Of a DNA stretch of 64,000 nt, positions 26,998 to 35,848 are shown in pieces. The DNA comes from JAEUSG01 sp964590225. Lineage in GTDB: Bacteria; Fibrobacterota; OXYB2-FULL-49-7; JAEUSG01. The translations under genes were made by a program, and so were the position numbers. The notes under the pieces were generated by a model. The model ran no database searches. It was not told the origin of the DNA and saw only the letters and a program-made list of their open reading frames with translations. Every line of letters starts with the position of its first letter. Position 1 is the first letter of the stretch. The DNA is taken from NCBI GenBank assembly GCA_964590225.1, contig CAZPWS010000003.1:62001-126000 (forward strand). Direction: 5' to 3'.

Positions 26998-27988
26998 GTT
27001 TGTTGCGCTGCTATTATTGTTGGTAACGGTATCTTTTGCCGGAGAATTGTCCGATCCTTTATATAATGATGAGATTATTGTAGGGATGGATGCTATTTTA
27101 TCGCAGCAATTTGGCAAAGCAAAGAAAGTGGCGGCAAAAATGGTTATGGAAAATCCACGCAGCCCAGCCGGCCATTTTCTTCTGGCCACTTGCCTTTCTG
27201 CTGAGTATTACGATACTTCCGACACCTCAATAGTCCGTGAAATGCACTTGGTGGCTAATAAGGTTCTATCGCTTACGGAAGGGGATAAGTCCCCAGTCTC
27301 TCTTCTCTACCGTGGGGCAGTTTATGCGTATAGTTCTGTAGTTCTGGCAAAGGAAGATCGGTGGTTTGTGGGTGCACGACAGGGCAAGAAATCAGCTGAT
27401 ATTTTCAAGTCAATGGTTAAAGCGAGAGTTGTATCATCTGATGCGCATGGTATGCTGGGGGCCTATTACTACTGGACATCTGCTTTTATTCATAAGTTCG
27501 CATGGCTTCCATTTATACAAGATAAACGGGACGAAGGCATAAAGCTCATAGAAAAATCTATAGATCATTCGAAATATATGAAGTTTGCTTTAATAAACTC
27601 GCTTTTGTGGATATACTATGACCATGGGAAATATAATAAGGCGCTTAAATTATGTGAAAAAGTATTAACTGATTATCCAGGGCATAGAATATTCCTGCAG
27701 GCAAAAATGCATATCCTGTATAAGAAAGGTGATTATAATGCTTCGCGCGATATAGCAATTAAGCTAATAAAAGAGTGGAAAGATAAAGAAGTTATTCCTG
27801 TAAATATGCTGAATGTTAAAATCAAGCTTGCAATAATTTATTACAGTATGGGAAAAAAAGAGCTGGCAACACCTCTCGCGCTTGAGGCTTTAAAATATCG
27901 TAACAACAAATATGTCAATATGAGGTTGTCCAAGGAATTTGGTTATCTTGCTGATGCTGCGAAAGACAACAAACAGGAGATTTTTTGA
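26963..27988 (+). CDS. Secreted TPR-like repeat protein
   Basis: 341 residues from the ATG at 26963. A GTG at 26954 and an ATG at 26969 are alternatives, and none has a strong ribosome site. Its start overlaps the M23 gene. Signal peptide (YFISTIEFVALLLLLVTVSFAGE), then alpha-helical repeats with TPR-like spacing, for example ALKLCEKVLTDYPGHRIFLQAKM and IYYSMGKKELATPLALEAL. No enzymatic motif is seen. Likely a periplasmic scaffold. Its stop overlaps the nadB start as TGATG. Confidence 0.7.
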   Translation: MKMLKYFISTIEFVALLLLLVTVSFAGELSDPLYNDEIIVGMDAILSQQFGKAKKVAAKMVMENPRSPAGHFLLATCLSAEYYDTSDTSIVREMHLVANKVLSLTEGDKSPVSLLYRGAVYAYSSVVLAKEDRWFVGARQGKKSADIFKSMVKARVVSSDAHGMLGAYYYWTSAFIHKFAWLPFIQDKRDEGIKLIEKSIDHSKYMKFALINSLLWIYYDHGKYNKALKLCEKVLTDYPGHRIFLQAKMHILYKKGDYNASRDIAIKLIKEWKDKEVIPVNMLNVKIKLAIIYYSMGKKELATPLALEALKYRNNKYVNMRLSKEFGYLADAAKDNKQEIF

Positions 27989-29583
27989 TGCGTTCATTTG
28001 ACTATCTCGTTATAGGAAGCGGCGTTGCCGGGCTGACCTTTGCGCTAAAAGCAAGCCTTTATGGTTCTGTTTGCATATTAACAAAAAAGGAAGCTGCCGA
28101 TTCCAATACCAATAATGCCCAAGGTGGTATCGCCTCTGTATTTGCCGAAAACGACTCTTTCGAAAACCACATTAAGGATACACTTGAGGCCGGCGCCGGG
28201 CTATGCAATGAGAAAATGGTTCGGATAATGGTCGAAGAGGGGCCTCGTGCCATTATGGATCTTGTTGATTGGGGTACATCTTTTACGGGTTTTGCTAAAA
28301 CGGGGGGAAAGGCTTTTTTTGATCTTGGCAGGGAGGGTGGCCATGGTAAAAACCGAATAATTCATGCCAAAGATTTAACGGGCAGAGAGATTGAACGGGC
28401 ACTATTGAACAGTGTCGCAAGCAGGAGTAATATAACAGTATTGACCGGCTATACTTGTGTTGAATTATTGACAGAGCACCAGTTGGGAGCAACGGAAAGT
28501 CATGAATGCTATGGTGTGTATGCCTATTCTAACAGAAGCAGAAGTGTTGAAATTTTTACTGCGAAAGCTACCGTTCTTGCGACGGGAGGGGCGGGCAGAA
28601 TTTATAAACATACTACCAATCCCGAAATAGCAACTGGAGATGGTGTGGCGATTGCTCATAGGGCAGGTGCGGCTGTAGCAAATATGGAGTTTATGCAGTT
28701 TCATCCAACAACTCTTTATCATCCGAAGGCCGCCTCTTTTTTAATAACAGAAGCGCTCCGTGGCTTTGGTGCGGTGCTTAGAAACGAAGCGGGTGGCGAT
28801 TTTATGAGCTCTTTCCATAAGATGGGGTCTCTTGCACCACGGGATATTGTCGCGCGGGCAATTGATATGGAACTTAAAAAGAAAGGCGTTAGTTGTGTAT
28901 ATCTTGACGCTACTCATTTAGATAAGAACGAATTGAAATGCCGTTTTCCCTATATTTACGCTACCTGTCTTGAGTATGGTATAAATATGACAAGAGATTA
29001 TATACCCGTAGTACCGGCTGCACATTATCTCTGTGGTGGCGTAGTTGTTGATGAGTGGTCGCGAGCAACCAACCTAAAGAGGCTTTACGCTTGTGGAGAG
29101 GTTTCGCATACGGGAGTGCATGGGGCAAACCGTCTTGCGAGCAATTCACTGCTTGAAGCGGTTGTTTTCGCCAAAAGGGCTGCCATTGATGCTGAACAGT
29201 GGGTAAATATATCCTCTCCAGCGAGAGAAAAGGTTTTTCCTGACTGGGATGATTCTGGAACTTATGATCCTGGTTTAAGAATTGAGCTTGTTCACGACCG
29301 CGCGGAAATACAGACTATTATGTGGGATTATGTTGGTATTGCGAGGACCGAGCAGCTTCTTCAAAGGGCTATGCGCAGACTTGAAACAATTTCTTCTGAG
29401 CTCGAAGAATATTATAAAAAAATCCGCATCAGTGAGGAGTTGCTTGAGGTACGCAATATGGCAAAAACAGCAAGGCTTGTTGTAAAATGTGCTTTAATGC
29501 GACACGAAAGCAGGGGGCTTCACTATAACTTGGACTATCCGGATAAAGATGATATTAATTATGTGAGTGACACAATTGTTTGA
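27988..29583 (+). CDS. nadB: L-aspartate oxidase
   Basis: 531 residues from the ATG at 27988, chosen because CAGGAG lies just upstream and the ATG overlaps the previous TGA. FAD-binding GSGVAGLTFALKAS at the N-terminus, NNAQGGIASVF, the active-site stretch EFMQFHPTTLYHP, ALRGFGAVLRNEAG and the C-terminal flavin motif GEVSHTGVHGANRLASNSLLEA. It oxidises aspartate to iminoaspartate for NAD synthesis. nadA and nadC are not in this window, and the gene is embedded in envelope genes, an odd context. Fumarate reductase-type flavoproteins are the close relatives, but the overall sequence fits NadB. Confidence 0.93.
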   Translation: MRSFDYLVIGSGVAGLTFALKASLYGSVCILTKKEAADSNTNNAQGGIASVFAENDSFENHIKDTLEAGAGLCNEKMVRIMVEEGPRAIMDLVDWGTSFTGFAKTGGKAFFDLGREGGHGKNRIIHAKDLTGREIERALLNSVASRSNITVLTGYTCVELLTEHQLGATESHECYGVYAYSNRSRSVEIFTAKATVLATGGAGRIYKHTTNPEIATGDGVAIAHRAGAAVANMEFMQFHPTTLYHPKAASFLITEALRGFGAVLRNEAGGDFMSSFHKMGSLAPRDIVARAIDMELKKKGVSCVYLDATHLDKNELKCRFPYIYATCLEYGINMTRDYIPVVPAAHYLCGGVVVDEWSRATNLKRLYACGEVSHTGVHGANRLASNSLLEAVVFAKRAAIDAEQWVNISSPAREKVFPDWDDSGTYDPGLRIELVHDRAEIQTIMWDYVGIARTEQLLQRAMRRLETISSELEEYYKKIRISEELLEVRNMAKTARLVVKCALMRHESRGLHYNLDYPDKDDINYVSDTIV

Positions 29584-30761
29584 GTGATAAATTACAAATG
29601 GCTAATGCAATTATAATACTACTTATTTTTCTTGCCGCTGCATATACGCTTATACACCTTTTCTTTCATAAAGGGCTTTCATCGATTGCTGTTCCTGAGT
29701 CCAACGAAAAGCCTTTTTTTTCTGTTATTATCGCGGCCCGTAATGAGGAAGCAAACATCAAAAAATGTATCGAAAGAATTCTGGCGCAAAGCTATCCATC
29801 AAACAAGTTTGAAATAATAGTTGCTGACGACCGTTCCACGGATTCCACCGCTGCTATTATTGAGTCTTGTGCTTCTATCGACAAAAGAATCCGGCTTGTA
29901 AAAATTGGGAATTGTCCGGTTGGAGTATCGCCCAAAAAGAATGCCGTCTCTGAGGCCGTCTCGTATGCACGGGGTGAAGTTTTGCTATTCACAGATGCTG
30001 ATTCCACTGTGCCGTCTGGTTGGATGGAATGCATGGCCAGCCACCTTGCGCCAGATACAGATTTTGTATCAGGATTGACAAAATTTTATAAAACTGGAAC
30101 GGTTTCAGATGTATGGTTTAATCTTCAACAGACAGATTTTCTTTCACATGGAATAGTTTCTGCTGCCGCAATTTCTGCCGGACTACCATTAAACACGAAT
30201 GCAAATAATCTCGCAGTAAGGCGTTTATCGTTTAATAAAGTAAATGGATATAGGGGGGTTGAATGCGTTGTTTCTGGTGATGATGACTTATTATTGCAAA
30301 GATTAAAAAAAGCAGGTGGCAAGGTCAAGTTTGCGGCTTCGCCACTTGCAGCTGTGGAAACAAAGGCAGCAGCTAATTTACGGGAATGGTGGGAGCAGCG
30401 GAAACGGTGGAGTTCAAAAACGGTGTATTACGACAGGAAGGCAGTTTTTTTACTTTCGTTTGTCTTTTCATATTATCTCTTAATTTTTACTGCTGTTTTT
30501 TTATCCCTCTTAATCGATGGCTTGTTTTATTATGGAATTATTGCATTTGTGCATAAAACAATTCTCGACGCATTTCTTTATTTTAGAGGGTGCTCTTTAT
30601 TGAAATGTAAATTGAGAGGCTATTGGTTCTGGCTTTTGGCTCCTTTACATATCCCAATAATAGTATTTGCGGTTTTATTTGGAGTATTTGGCCGATTCAG
30701 ATGGAAAGATGGTAGGGTAAGCAGAAAGTTGGCTGTTTCTGTAGGAGCAAGTAAATGTTAA
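29580..30761 (+). CDS. Membrane-anchored family 2 glycosyltransferase
   Basis: 393 residues. An N-terminal membrane helix (AIIILLIFLAAAYTLIHLFF) precedes a GT-A catalytic domain: FSVIIAARNEEANIKKCIE, VADDRSTDST, LFTDADS (DxD), and QxxRW-type EQRKRWSSK. Two or more C-terminal helices follow (FSYYLLIFTAVFLSLLIDG, LLAPLHIPIIVFAVLFGVFG). This topology matches processive or lipid-linked glycosyltransferases such as the BcsA/IcaA/ceramide glucosyltransferase group. The start overlaps nadB: TTG 29580, with ATG 29598 as alternative, both with weak ribosome sites. It should add sugars to an envelope glycan or glycolipid at the inner membrane. Confidence 0.88.
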   Translation: MSDKLQMANAIIILLIFLAAAYTLIHLFFHKGLSSIAVPESNEKPFFSVIIAARNEEANIKKCIERILAQSYPSNKFEIIVADDRSTDSTAAIIESCASIDKRIRLVKIGNCPVGVSPKKNAVSEAVSYARGEVLLFTDADSTVPSGWMECMASHLAPDTDFVSGLTKFYKTGTVSDVWFNLQQTDFLSHGIVSAAAISAGLPLNTNANNLAVRRLSFNKVNGYRGVECVVSGDDDLLLQRLKKAGGKVKFAASPLAAVETKAAANLREWWEQRKRWSSKTVYYDRKAVFLLSFVFSYYLLIFTAVFLSLLIDGLFYYGIIAFVHKTILDAFLYFRGCSLLKCKLRGYWFWLLAPLHIPIIVFAVLFGVFGRFRWKDGRVSRKLAVSVGASKC

Positions 30762-31714
30762 GGCGGCTTTCTTTTCTAAAATATGCTCGTGTTGCAAAGG
30801 CGCTTGCACGAAATATGGCGGCGAGGGAAAATATTTATCCTTTTTATGCATCATTCAAGCTTACCAGAAAATGTCACTTTTCGTGCCGTTTTTGTAATGT
30901 GAAAAACAATGATTTAATAGATATGCCAACCGGAAAAATAAAGCGTGTTATGGATAACCTTTCCCAGTCAAGTGCGATTTTGGTGAGTTTTGAAGGAGGC
31001 GAGCCTCTTCTTCGAAAAGATGTTGGGGAGCTGCTTAAATATGCGCGAACAAAAGACTTTTACCTCCTATTTACCACAAGCGAAAGACATCTTGAGCGCT
31101 ATCCTATGAAAGAGTATGCGAAATGTATCGATTTTTTGCATGTGTCTATCGATGAAGGCCATAATAATATGGAATTGTTTGATCGCTTGGGAGAATTCGC
31201 TTCGTACGGAACAAGACTTTCTGTTCAAATTGTTGTTGAAAAAAACACTCTTTCTGATTTGGCGAAAAAGATAGATTTGTGCAGCAAGGTAAAGGCCAAT
31301 GCAGTTATTATGCCCGCTGTAAATCTTGACGAGACTAACGATTTTTTTCCTGATCTGGTACTTTTTGAGGAGGAGATAGCACGATTAAGAAAACTGTATC
31401 CATCCACAATTTATACCCCGAAAGGATATTTTAAAGCTGTTAGAGATGGAAAATGTTCTACCGCGTCCGTTGTAATTGATTCGGATGGCTTTTTATTCTA
31501 TCCCTGCCATATTATTGGAGAAAAGTTGATTGATCTTTCTGAAGTTGATTTAATGGATTGGCTTAAAAGTGATTCGGCAAGAAGCGGGAGAGCAGATATG
31601 CACGCTTGCATGCGTAAGTGTGGGTGGTTTCAATACTTTTCTATTACTGATTTTACCTCTCCGATAAGCGTTTTTAATGCAATAAGCCCCCTCTTAAAAA
31701 GAGGATTGCCGTGA
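30755..31714 (+). CDS. Radical SAM protein with SPASM-like C-terminus
   Basis: 319 residues, ATG with GGAG 9 nt upstream, overlapping the glycosyltransferase by 7 nt. The 4Fe-4S/SAM motif CHFSCRFC is near residue 39, followed by SFEGGEPLLRKDV, the GGEP motif. Cysteines near the C-terminus (DGKC..GFLFYPC, HACMRKC) suggest an auxiliary cluster like SPASM proteins, though shortened. Such enzymes modify peptides, lipids or sugars. Its coupling to the glycosyltransferase suggests modification of the same product, but the substrate is not evident. Confidence 0.85.
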   Translation: MLRRLSFLKYARVAKALARNMAARENIYPFYASFKLTRKCHFSCRFCNVKNNDLIDMPTGKIKRVMDNLSQSSAILVSFEGGEPLLRKDVGELLKYARTKDFYLLFTTSERHLERYPMKEYAKCIDFLHVSIDEGHNNMELFDRLGEFASYGTRLSVQIVVEKNTLSDLAKKIDLCSKVKANAVIMPAVNLDETNDFFPDLVLFEEEIARLRKLYPSTIYTPKGYFKAVRDGKCSTASVVIDSDGFLFYPCHIIGEKLIDLSEVDLMDWLKSDSARSGRADMHACMRKCGWFQYFSITDFTSPISVFNAISPLLKRGLP

Positions 31715-32463
31715 AATTGATATTTCTTGGAACGGGTTCTTCGTCTGGTACTCCGGTTCCTGGATGCGAATGTGCCGTCTGTTTGTCAAAATCAGACAAA
31801 GATAAGCGTAACCGTCCTGCTGTACTCTTTGAAAAAAATGGAAAAACACTTTTAATAGATGCTCCGCAGGAACTGAGGCTTCAGCTTGTTAGGCATAGTG
31901 TAAAGAATGTTCATGCTATGCTCATTACTCATTGCCATGCTGATCATGTGTATGGACTCGACGACATAAGAATCTTTTCCCGTTTTCGTAAAATTCCGCT
32001 ACATGCCGATATAACTGCCATAAACGAACTAAAAAAAATATTTCCTTATGTATTTGTTCGAACGCAAAAGGCTGGTGGTAAGCCTCGGATTAAACTTAAT
32101 ACAGTTAATTCTTCTTTTGTTACTAATGGATTTAATGTTACCCCATTGCCTGTTTTTCACGGCAATAAAAAAATATCGGGCTGGCGTATTGACAATGTCG
32201 CCTACATGCCGGATGTCAGCAGAATTCCTCCTTCAACCTTCCGGCTGCTTGGGGGTTTGCGTCTGCTTGTTATCGATGCTCTTCGGCATGAGCCTCATCC
32301 AACCCATATTACAATCGATAATGCCATAGAGATAAGCAGGTTAATTTCTCCAGAACAGACTATCTTTACCCATATAAGCCATAATCTCCCTCACGCATTA
32401 ACAAACAGATCGCTTCCCCGAAGAGTTATGCTTGCATACGATGGTCTTGTGGTGAATGTGTAA
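31711..32463 (+). CDS. Metallo-beta-lactamase-fold hydrolase, PhnP-like
   Basis: 250 residues, GTG start overlapping the previous stop by 4 nt, with AGAGG upstream. It starts LIFLGTGSSSGTPVPGCECAVC, a PhnP-type N-terminus with the extra Cys pair. It has the metal-binding THCHADH motif, followed by VFHGNK and ITIDNAIEI. The last metal-site region is FTHISHNLPHA. PhnP acts on phosphoribosyl cyclic phosphodiesters, and relatives act on other cyclic phosphates. No other phn gene is near, so the substrate here is unknown. Last gene of the overlapping chain. Confidence 0.85.
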   Translation: MKLIFLGTGSSSGTPVPGCECAVCLSKSDKDKRNRPAVLFEKNGKTLLIDAPQELRLQLVRHSVKNVHAMLITHCHADHVYGLDDIRIFSRFRKIPLHADITAINELKKIFPYVFVRTQKAGGKPRIKLNTVNSSFVTNGFNVTPLPVFHGNKKISGWRIDNVAYMPDVSRIPPSTFRLLGGLRLLVIDALRHEPHPTHITIDNAIEISRLISPEQTIFTHISHNLPHALTNRSLPRRVMLAYDGLVVNV

Positions 32464-32550
32464 TTTTTTGTATGTAGTTAAACACTGTATCGAAAAGAAA
32501 ATACAGAATCTTATTTCGGCCTTAGCCGATTTAGTGGAGGAATTGTTATA

Positions 32551-33399
32551 ATGAGCGATAGAGTAAAATTGCTGATTGTCATTTTTATCGCATTGTTTTT
32601 CTTTGCCGTAGGAGCGGTAATTTCTAAGGGGCTTTCGTTCGGTGAAGGCGGAAGCGTGGGTATTGTTGATATTGATGGTGTCATATATTCATCTGAGTCA
32701 GCTGTGGGCGAGATAAAATCGTTTGCGAAGGAAAGCAATATCAAAGCGCTTATACTACGAATAAATAGCCCCGGTGGTGCCGTTGCCCCTTCGCAGGAAA
32801 TATACAGCGCAATTCTTGACTTCAAAAAGGGGGGGAAGCCTGTAATCGCCTCTCTTGGCACAGTTGCGGCTTCTGGAGGATATTATATTGCCGCTGCTGC
32901 CGATACTATAGTGGCAAATCAGGGTACGATAACAGGCAGTATTGGTGTAATATTTGAATTTCCGGATGCCTCCGCTCTTTTACGGAAGGTAGGAGTAAAT
33001 CTTGAAGTTGTTAAAAGCGGCAAATATAAAGATGCTGGCGCGCTTCACAGAAAAATTACTCCTGACGAGAGACTTTTATTTCAGGGAGTTATCGATGATA
33101 CTTGGGGACAGTTTGTTGAAGCTGTTGTTGTCAGTCGTGGACTGAGGCGTGATTCTGTATTGGCCATTGCAGATGGCAGGGTTATGACGGGAAGGCAGGC
33201 TTTAGGTTTGGGGCTTGTTGATATAATCGGTTCGTATGAGGATGCCAAGTGTATTGCAAAAGAGAGGGTCGGTCTGCCAGCTGACGCACCAGAGAAAAAG
33301 ATAGAAAAACCTTTTGGAAAATGGCGGCGCATGTTCAGCAATCCGGAGGAGATTTTTAGATCACCAGGTTTTGGCTTAAGCTATCTTTTAAAATTGTAA
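32551..33399 (+). CDS. sppA: Signal peptide peptidase SppA, short single-domain form
   Basis: 282 residues, ATG preceded by GGAGG. One N-terminal membrane helix (LLIVIFIALFFFAVGAVISKG) followed by an S49 peptidase domain. The catalytic Ser lies in GTVAASGGYYIAAAAD and the general-base Lys in VKSGKYKDAG. INSPGGAV is the substrate/oligomer loop. The short form (compare about 600 residues for the tandem form) assembles as an octamer in Bacillus. It degrades remnant signal peptides in the membrane. A G7 run (32829-32835) lies in the gene. Confidence 0.92.
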   Translation: MSDRVKLLIVIFIALFFFAVGAVISKGLSFGEGGSVGIVDIDGVIYSSESAVGEIKSFAKESNIKALILRINSPGGAVAPSQEIYSAILDFKKGGKPVIASLGTVAASGGYYIAAAADTIVANQGTITGSIGVIFEFPDASALLRKVGVNLEVVKSGKYKDAGALHRKITPDERLLFQGVIDDTWGQFVEAVVVSRGLRRDSVLAIADGRVMTGRQALGLGLVDIIGSYEDAKCIAKERVGLPADAPEKKIEKPFGKWRRMFSNPEEIFRSPGFGLSYLLKL

Positions 33400-33445
33400 T
33401 ATTCCATATTTGTATATTTAGTTTATGTTTAACAGGGAGTAAAAA

Positions 33446-33625
33446 ATGGATATTAGTCTTCTTATCACTGAAATTGAAACACTAAAGGTTGAGCTTGAGA
33501 AGTTTGAGCATGGGAACAAGGCAGCAGGAACAAGAGCGAGAAAATCGTGTCAGAACATCAAAAAAATTGCGCATGATATTCGTGGTAAAATTCAGGAACA
33601 AAAGCTTCAGTCTATCCAAAATTAA
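33446..33625 (+). CDS. Histone H1-like mini-protein (Hc1 family)
   Basis: 59 residues, ATG with AGGGAG 6 nt upstream. Sequence character: acidic helix MDISLLITEIETLKVELEKF, then GNKAAGTRARKSCQNIKKI, which is the recognisable core of Hc1/histone-H1-like bacterial peptides, then a charged tail. In Chlamydia, Hc1 condenses DNA, but its C-terminal Lys-rich region is absent here, so this is the short core form. It may bind DNA or another partner. Located between sppA and the DNA glycosylase gene. Confidence 0.75.
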   Translation: MDISLLITEIETLKVELEKFEHGNKAAGTRARKSCQNIKKIAHDIRGKIQEQKLQSIQN

Positions 33626-33631
33626 TTATAG

Positions 33632-34309
33632 TTGATTTTAAAAGCATATTTGATACTAAATAGGTACTACGGCGATCTTAAATGGTGGCCGGCTGATACT
33701 CCTTTTGAGGTTATGATAGGCGCAGTACTTACCCAAAATACTGCATGGTCGAATGTTGAGTTGGCAATAAAAAAACTGAAAGCCGCGAAGGTGCTGTCGT
33801 TAAGTTCAATTAGAACTATGGATTCCACAGCTCTTGGTGAATTGATAAGATCTTCGGGTTTTTTTAGACAAAAAAGTGGAATAATTCAACGGCTCGTAGG
33901 TCTAATAGATTCGAGATACGGTGGATCTGTTAAGGGTATGGCAACTAAACCGTTTGGCTCCGTTAGAAGCGACCTTCTCGCAACAAAGGGAATCGGTCCG
34001 GAAACGGCTGATTCGATTTTGCTATACGCCTTAAATCAGCCGCTCTTTGTTGTTGATGCATATACAAGAAGAATTTTTGGTCGTCTGGGCTTACTTTCCG
34101 GTAGAGAGTCATATGAGGAGATCAGATCGCTTTTTGAGCGTAAAATTGAATCGAAGTTAGAGCGGGGGCAACTTGTTCCAAGATATAAACAGTACCATGC
34201 ACTTATTGTTCAGCTTGCTAAGGACCACTGCAAAAAAAACGCACCCAGTTGTTCCATTTGTCCCCTTGCTGTGTTAAAACGATGCAGCTATACTTTGTCA
34301 CCATCTTAA
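33632..34309 (+). CDS. HhH-GPD DNA glycosylase, MagIII/EndoIII-like with 4Fe-4S cluster
   Basis: 225 residues, TTG start directly after an in-frame stop, so no earlier start exists. GAVLTQNTAWSNVE and the helix-hairpin-helix ATKGIGPETADSILLYA are followed by catalytic-type Asp in VVDAYTRRIFG. The position of the EndoIII lyase Lys (GVGRKTA in Nth) is Glu here (GIGPETA), so it should be a monofunctional glycosylase without AP-lyase activity, like MagIII (3-methyladenine). Cys spacing C-x6-C-x2-C-x7-C at the end indicates the 4Fe-4S cluster. It repairs alkylated bases in base excision repair. Confidence 0.85.
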   Translation: MILKAYLILNRYYGDLKWWPADTPFEVMIGAVLTQNTAWSNVELAIKKLKAAKVLSLSSIRTMDSTALGELIRSSGFFRQKSGIIQRLVGLIDSRYGGSVKGMATKPFGSVRSDLLATKGIGPETADSILLYALNQPLFVVDAYTRRIFGRLGLLSGRESYEEIRSLFERKIESKLERGQLVPRYKQYHALIVQLAKDHCKKNAPSCSICPLAVLKRCSYTLSPS

Positions 34310-35082
34310 TAGCTTGTTCGTTATTTACTATAATCTACTTTTTTCTTTCTAATAAGAGATATGTTGCTGTTTATCGCCTTGTTACCACGCTTAACAATAA
34401 GCTCCCACTAAAAAAGTATGCTCTCTCCTACGAAAACGATAGAAAAAATGGTGCAATCAGCGCGGCGTGGCCCGATTATAACGGATACTTTGCTATAAAA
34501 GAACTCTTGTTTGCTTTAGTATTCATTATACTGCTATTTGTTCTTGATAGCAGTATAACAATCGCCATTTTTGCGGGAATTACTGCTTCATTTCTACCGG
34601 ACCTTAAACGAAGAGAAATGGTTGGCAGGCGGCGGGATTCCATCAAGGCTGAAATAGTCCCATTTATTGATATGCTAAGCATGATGATAGAATCCGGCGT
34701 TTCGTTGCTCATGGCGCTAAAGCGGTATGTGGAATACTCTTCCAAAACAGTTTTGTCTGGTGAAGTTGCCATGTTATCGGTTGATCTCGAAGCGGGATTA
34801 ACAAAAAAAGAAGCATTTGCCAGCTTCAGTAGAAGGCTTTCATCAGAAGAAATTACGGAGTGGGTTTCAACAATTCTTCACGCAGAAAAAACTGGAAGTC
34901 CCGTTGCGCTTGCAATGAGACAGCTTTCCGGCAGACTACGAACCGAAAGGATCCAAAAGGCAGAAAAGGCCGCATATGAGGCGCCAGTGAAACTGCTCGG
35001 CCCGCTTGCACTCTTTATATTTCCAGTAATTTTCATTGTTTTGCTTGGTCCGATCATATTGAGGTTTGTTTATGGTGAATAG
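34282..35082 (+). CDS. T2SF-domain membrane protein, TadC/GspF-like
   Basis: 266 residues from the ATG at 34282. It overlaps the glycosylase gene by 28 nt, and the ribosome site is weak. Helix near residues 1-22, two helices in the middle (LLFALVFIILLFVLD, ITIAIFAGITASFLPDL), a cytoplasmic T2SF-like helical domain (EIVPFIDMLSMMIESGVSLLMALKRY, then EEITEWVSTILHAEKTGSPVALAMRQLS), and a final helix (LLGPLALFIFPVIFIVLLG). This is the layout of TadB/TadC platform proteins of pilus machines. No ATPase (TadA/CpaF) or pilin is in the window. It starts a three-gene set with the FHA and kinase genes. Confidence 0.78.
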   Translation: MQLYFVTILIACSLFTIIYFFLSNKRYVAVYRLVTTLNNKLPLKKYALSYENDRKNGAISAAWPDYNGYFAIKELLFALVFIILLFVLDSSITIAIFAGITASFLPDLKRREMVGRRRDSIKAEIVPFIDMLSMMIESGVSLLMALKRYVEYSSKTVLSGEVAMLSVDLEAGLTKKEAFASFSRRLSSEEITEWVSTILHAEKTGSPVALAMRQLSGRLRTERIQKAEKAAYEAPVKLLGPLALFIFPVIFIVLLGPIILRFVYGE

Positions 35083-35848
35083 CAATAGGGTTATTATTGA
35101 TCTATCAATATTATCAGAAAAAACACTTATCGGCAGGCCAACAGCAGACAATACACCTGAAATAATTATTCCAGACCCCCGCGCCTCCCGCAAACATGCT
35201 GCGATAGTTAAAAAGGGAAAAAGCTTTTATCTCGAAAAGCGAGATGGAACAGAAGTTATTGTTAATGGCAGGGCAATCGATTCTATTTTACTGTTAAAAC
35301 AGGGCGATATTATTCAGATATTTGGAACAGAGATATTTTTATCTGTTAAACAGAATCGAAAAAGTACCCTATTGATTGTGTGTGTTGCTTTTCTGGCAGC
35401 CATCGTTATAATTCTGTTCTTAAAGGGATGGCCTACATACATTAAGTACTCGAATTACCCTAATAACCAACCTGCTGCTAAAATTGTCAGCAATGAGATG
35501 GTGGCTGCCGAGTCTGTGAAAGCTGTTTTTCGAACAGTAGATTTTATTTATAAATCGCGAAGAAATTTCCCCGAAGCATTTGATATGTCGCTTAGTCATC
35601 TTGATGGTTTATTATCTGTTAAAGGCTTTCCCGATTCGGTATATAACAGTATCAAAATAAAAAAAGAAAGTATAATGGCAGAAAGAGACTCCTTATTGCG
35701 AGATATCTATTCAATATGCGCAATTCTAATTCGAATCGGTAAGCAAAAGGAGGCGGTAAAAGTAGCGGAGGAGGGACTCCGCCTAACGAATGACATTTGC
35801 AATACCAATAGACAAAAGCTGCTGCGGATAGCTGAATATAAGAGATGA
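35072..35848 (+). CDS. Membrane FHA-domain protein
   Basis: 258 residues from the ATG at 35072 (GAGG 8 nt upstream), overlapping the T2SF gene by 11 nt. The N-terminal FHA domain (about 1-95) has the phosphothreonine-binding signature TLIGRPTADN..DPRASRKHAAI and VNGRAI. A membrane helix follows (STLLIVCVAFLAAIVIILFLKG), then a helical C-terminal domain of about 125 residues on the other side. FHA domains read phospho-Thr, and the next gene is a Ser/Thr kinase sharing an ATGA overlap, so the pair very likely forms a phospho-signalling unit. Confidence 0.9.
   Translation: MVNSNRVIIDLSILSEKTLIGRPTADNTPEIIIPDPRASRKHAAIVKKGKSFYLEKRDGTEVIVNGRAIDSILLLKQGDIIQIFGTEIFLSVKQNRKSTLLIVCVAFLAAIVIILFLKGWPTYIKYSNYPNNQPAAKIVSNEMVAAESVKAVFRTVDFIYKSRRNFPEAFDMSLSHLDGLLSVKGFPDSVYNSIKIKKESIMAERDSLLRDIYSICAILIRIGKQKEAVKVAEEGLRLTNDICNTNRQKLLRIAEYKR

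Noticed and set aside
32516..32529. TCGGC-CTTA-GCCGA mini-hairpin before sppA
   Set aside because: Five-base stem and no T-run; likely chance.
34282..35082. Complete Tad pilus or type II secretion operon
   Set aside because: Only one T2SF-domain protein is present, without ATPase, secretin, prepilin peptidase or pilin genes.
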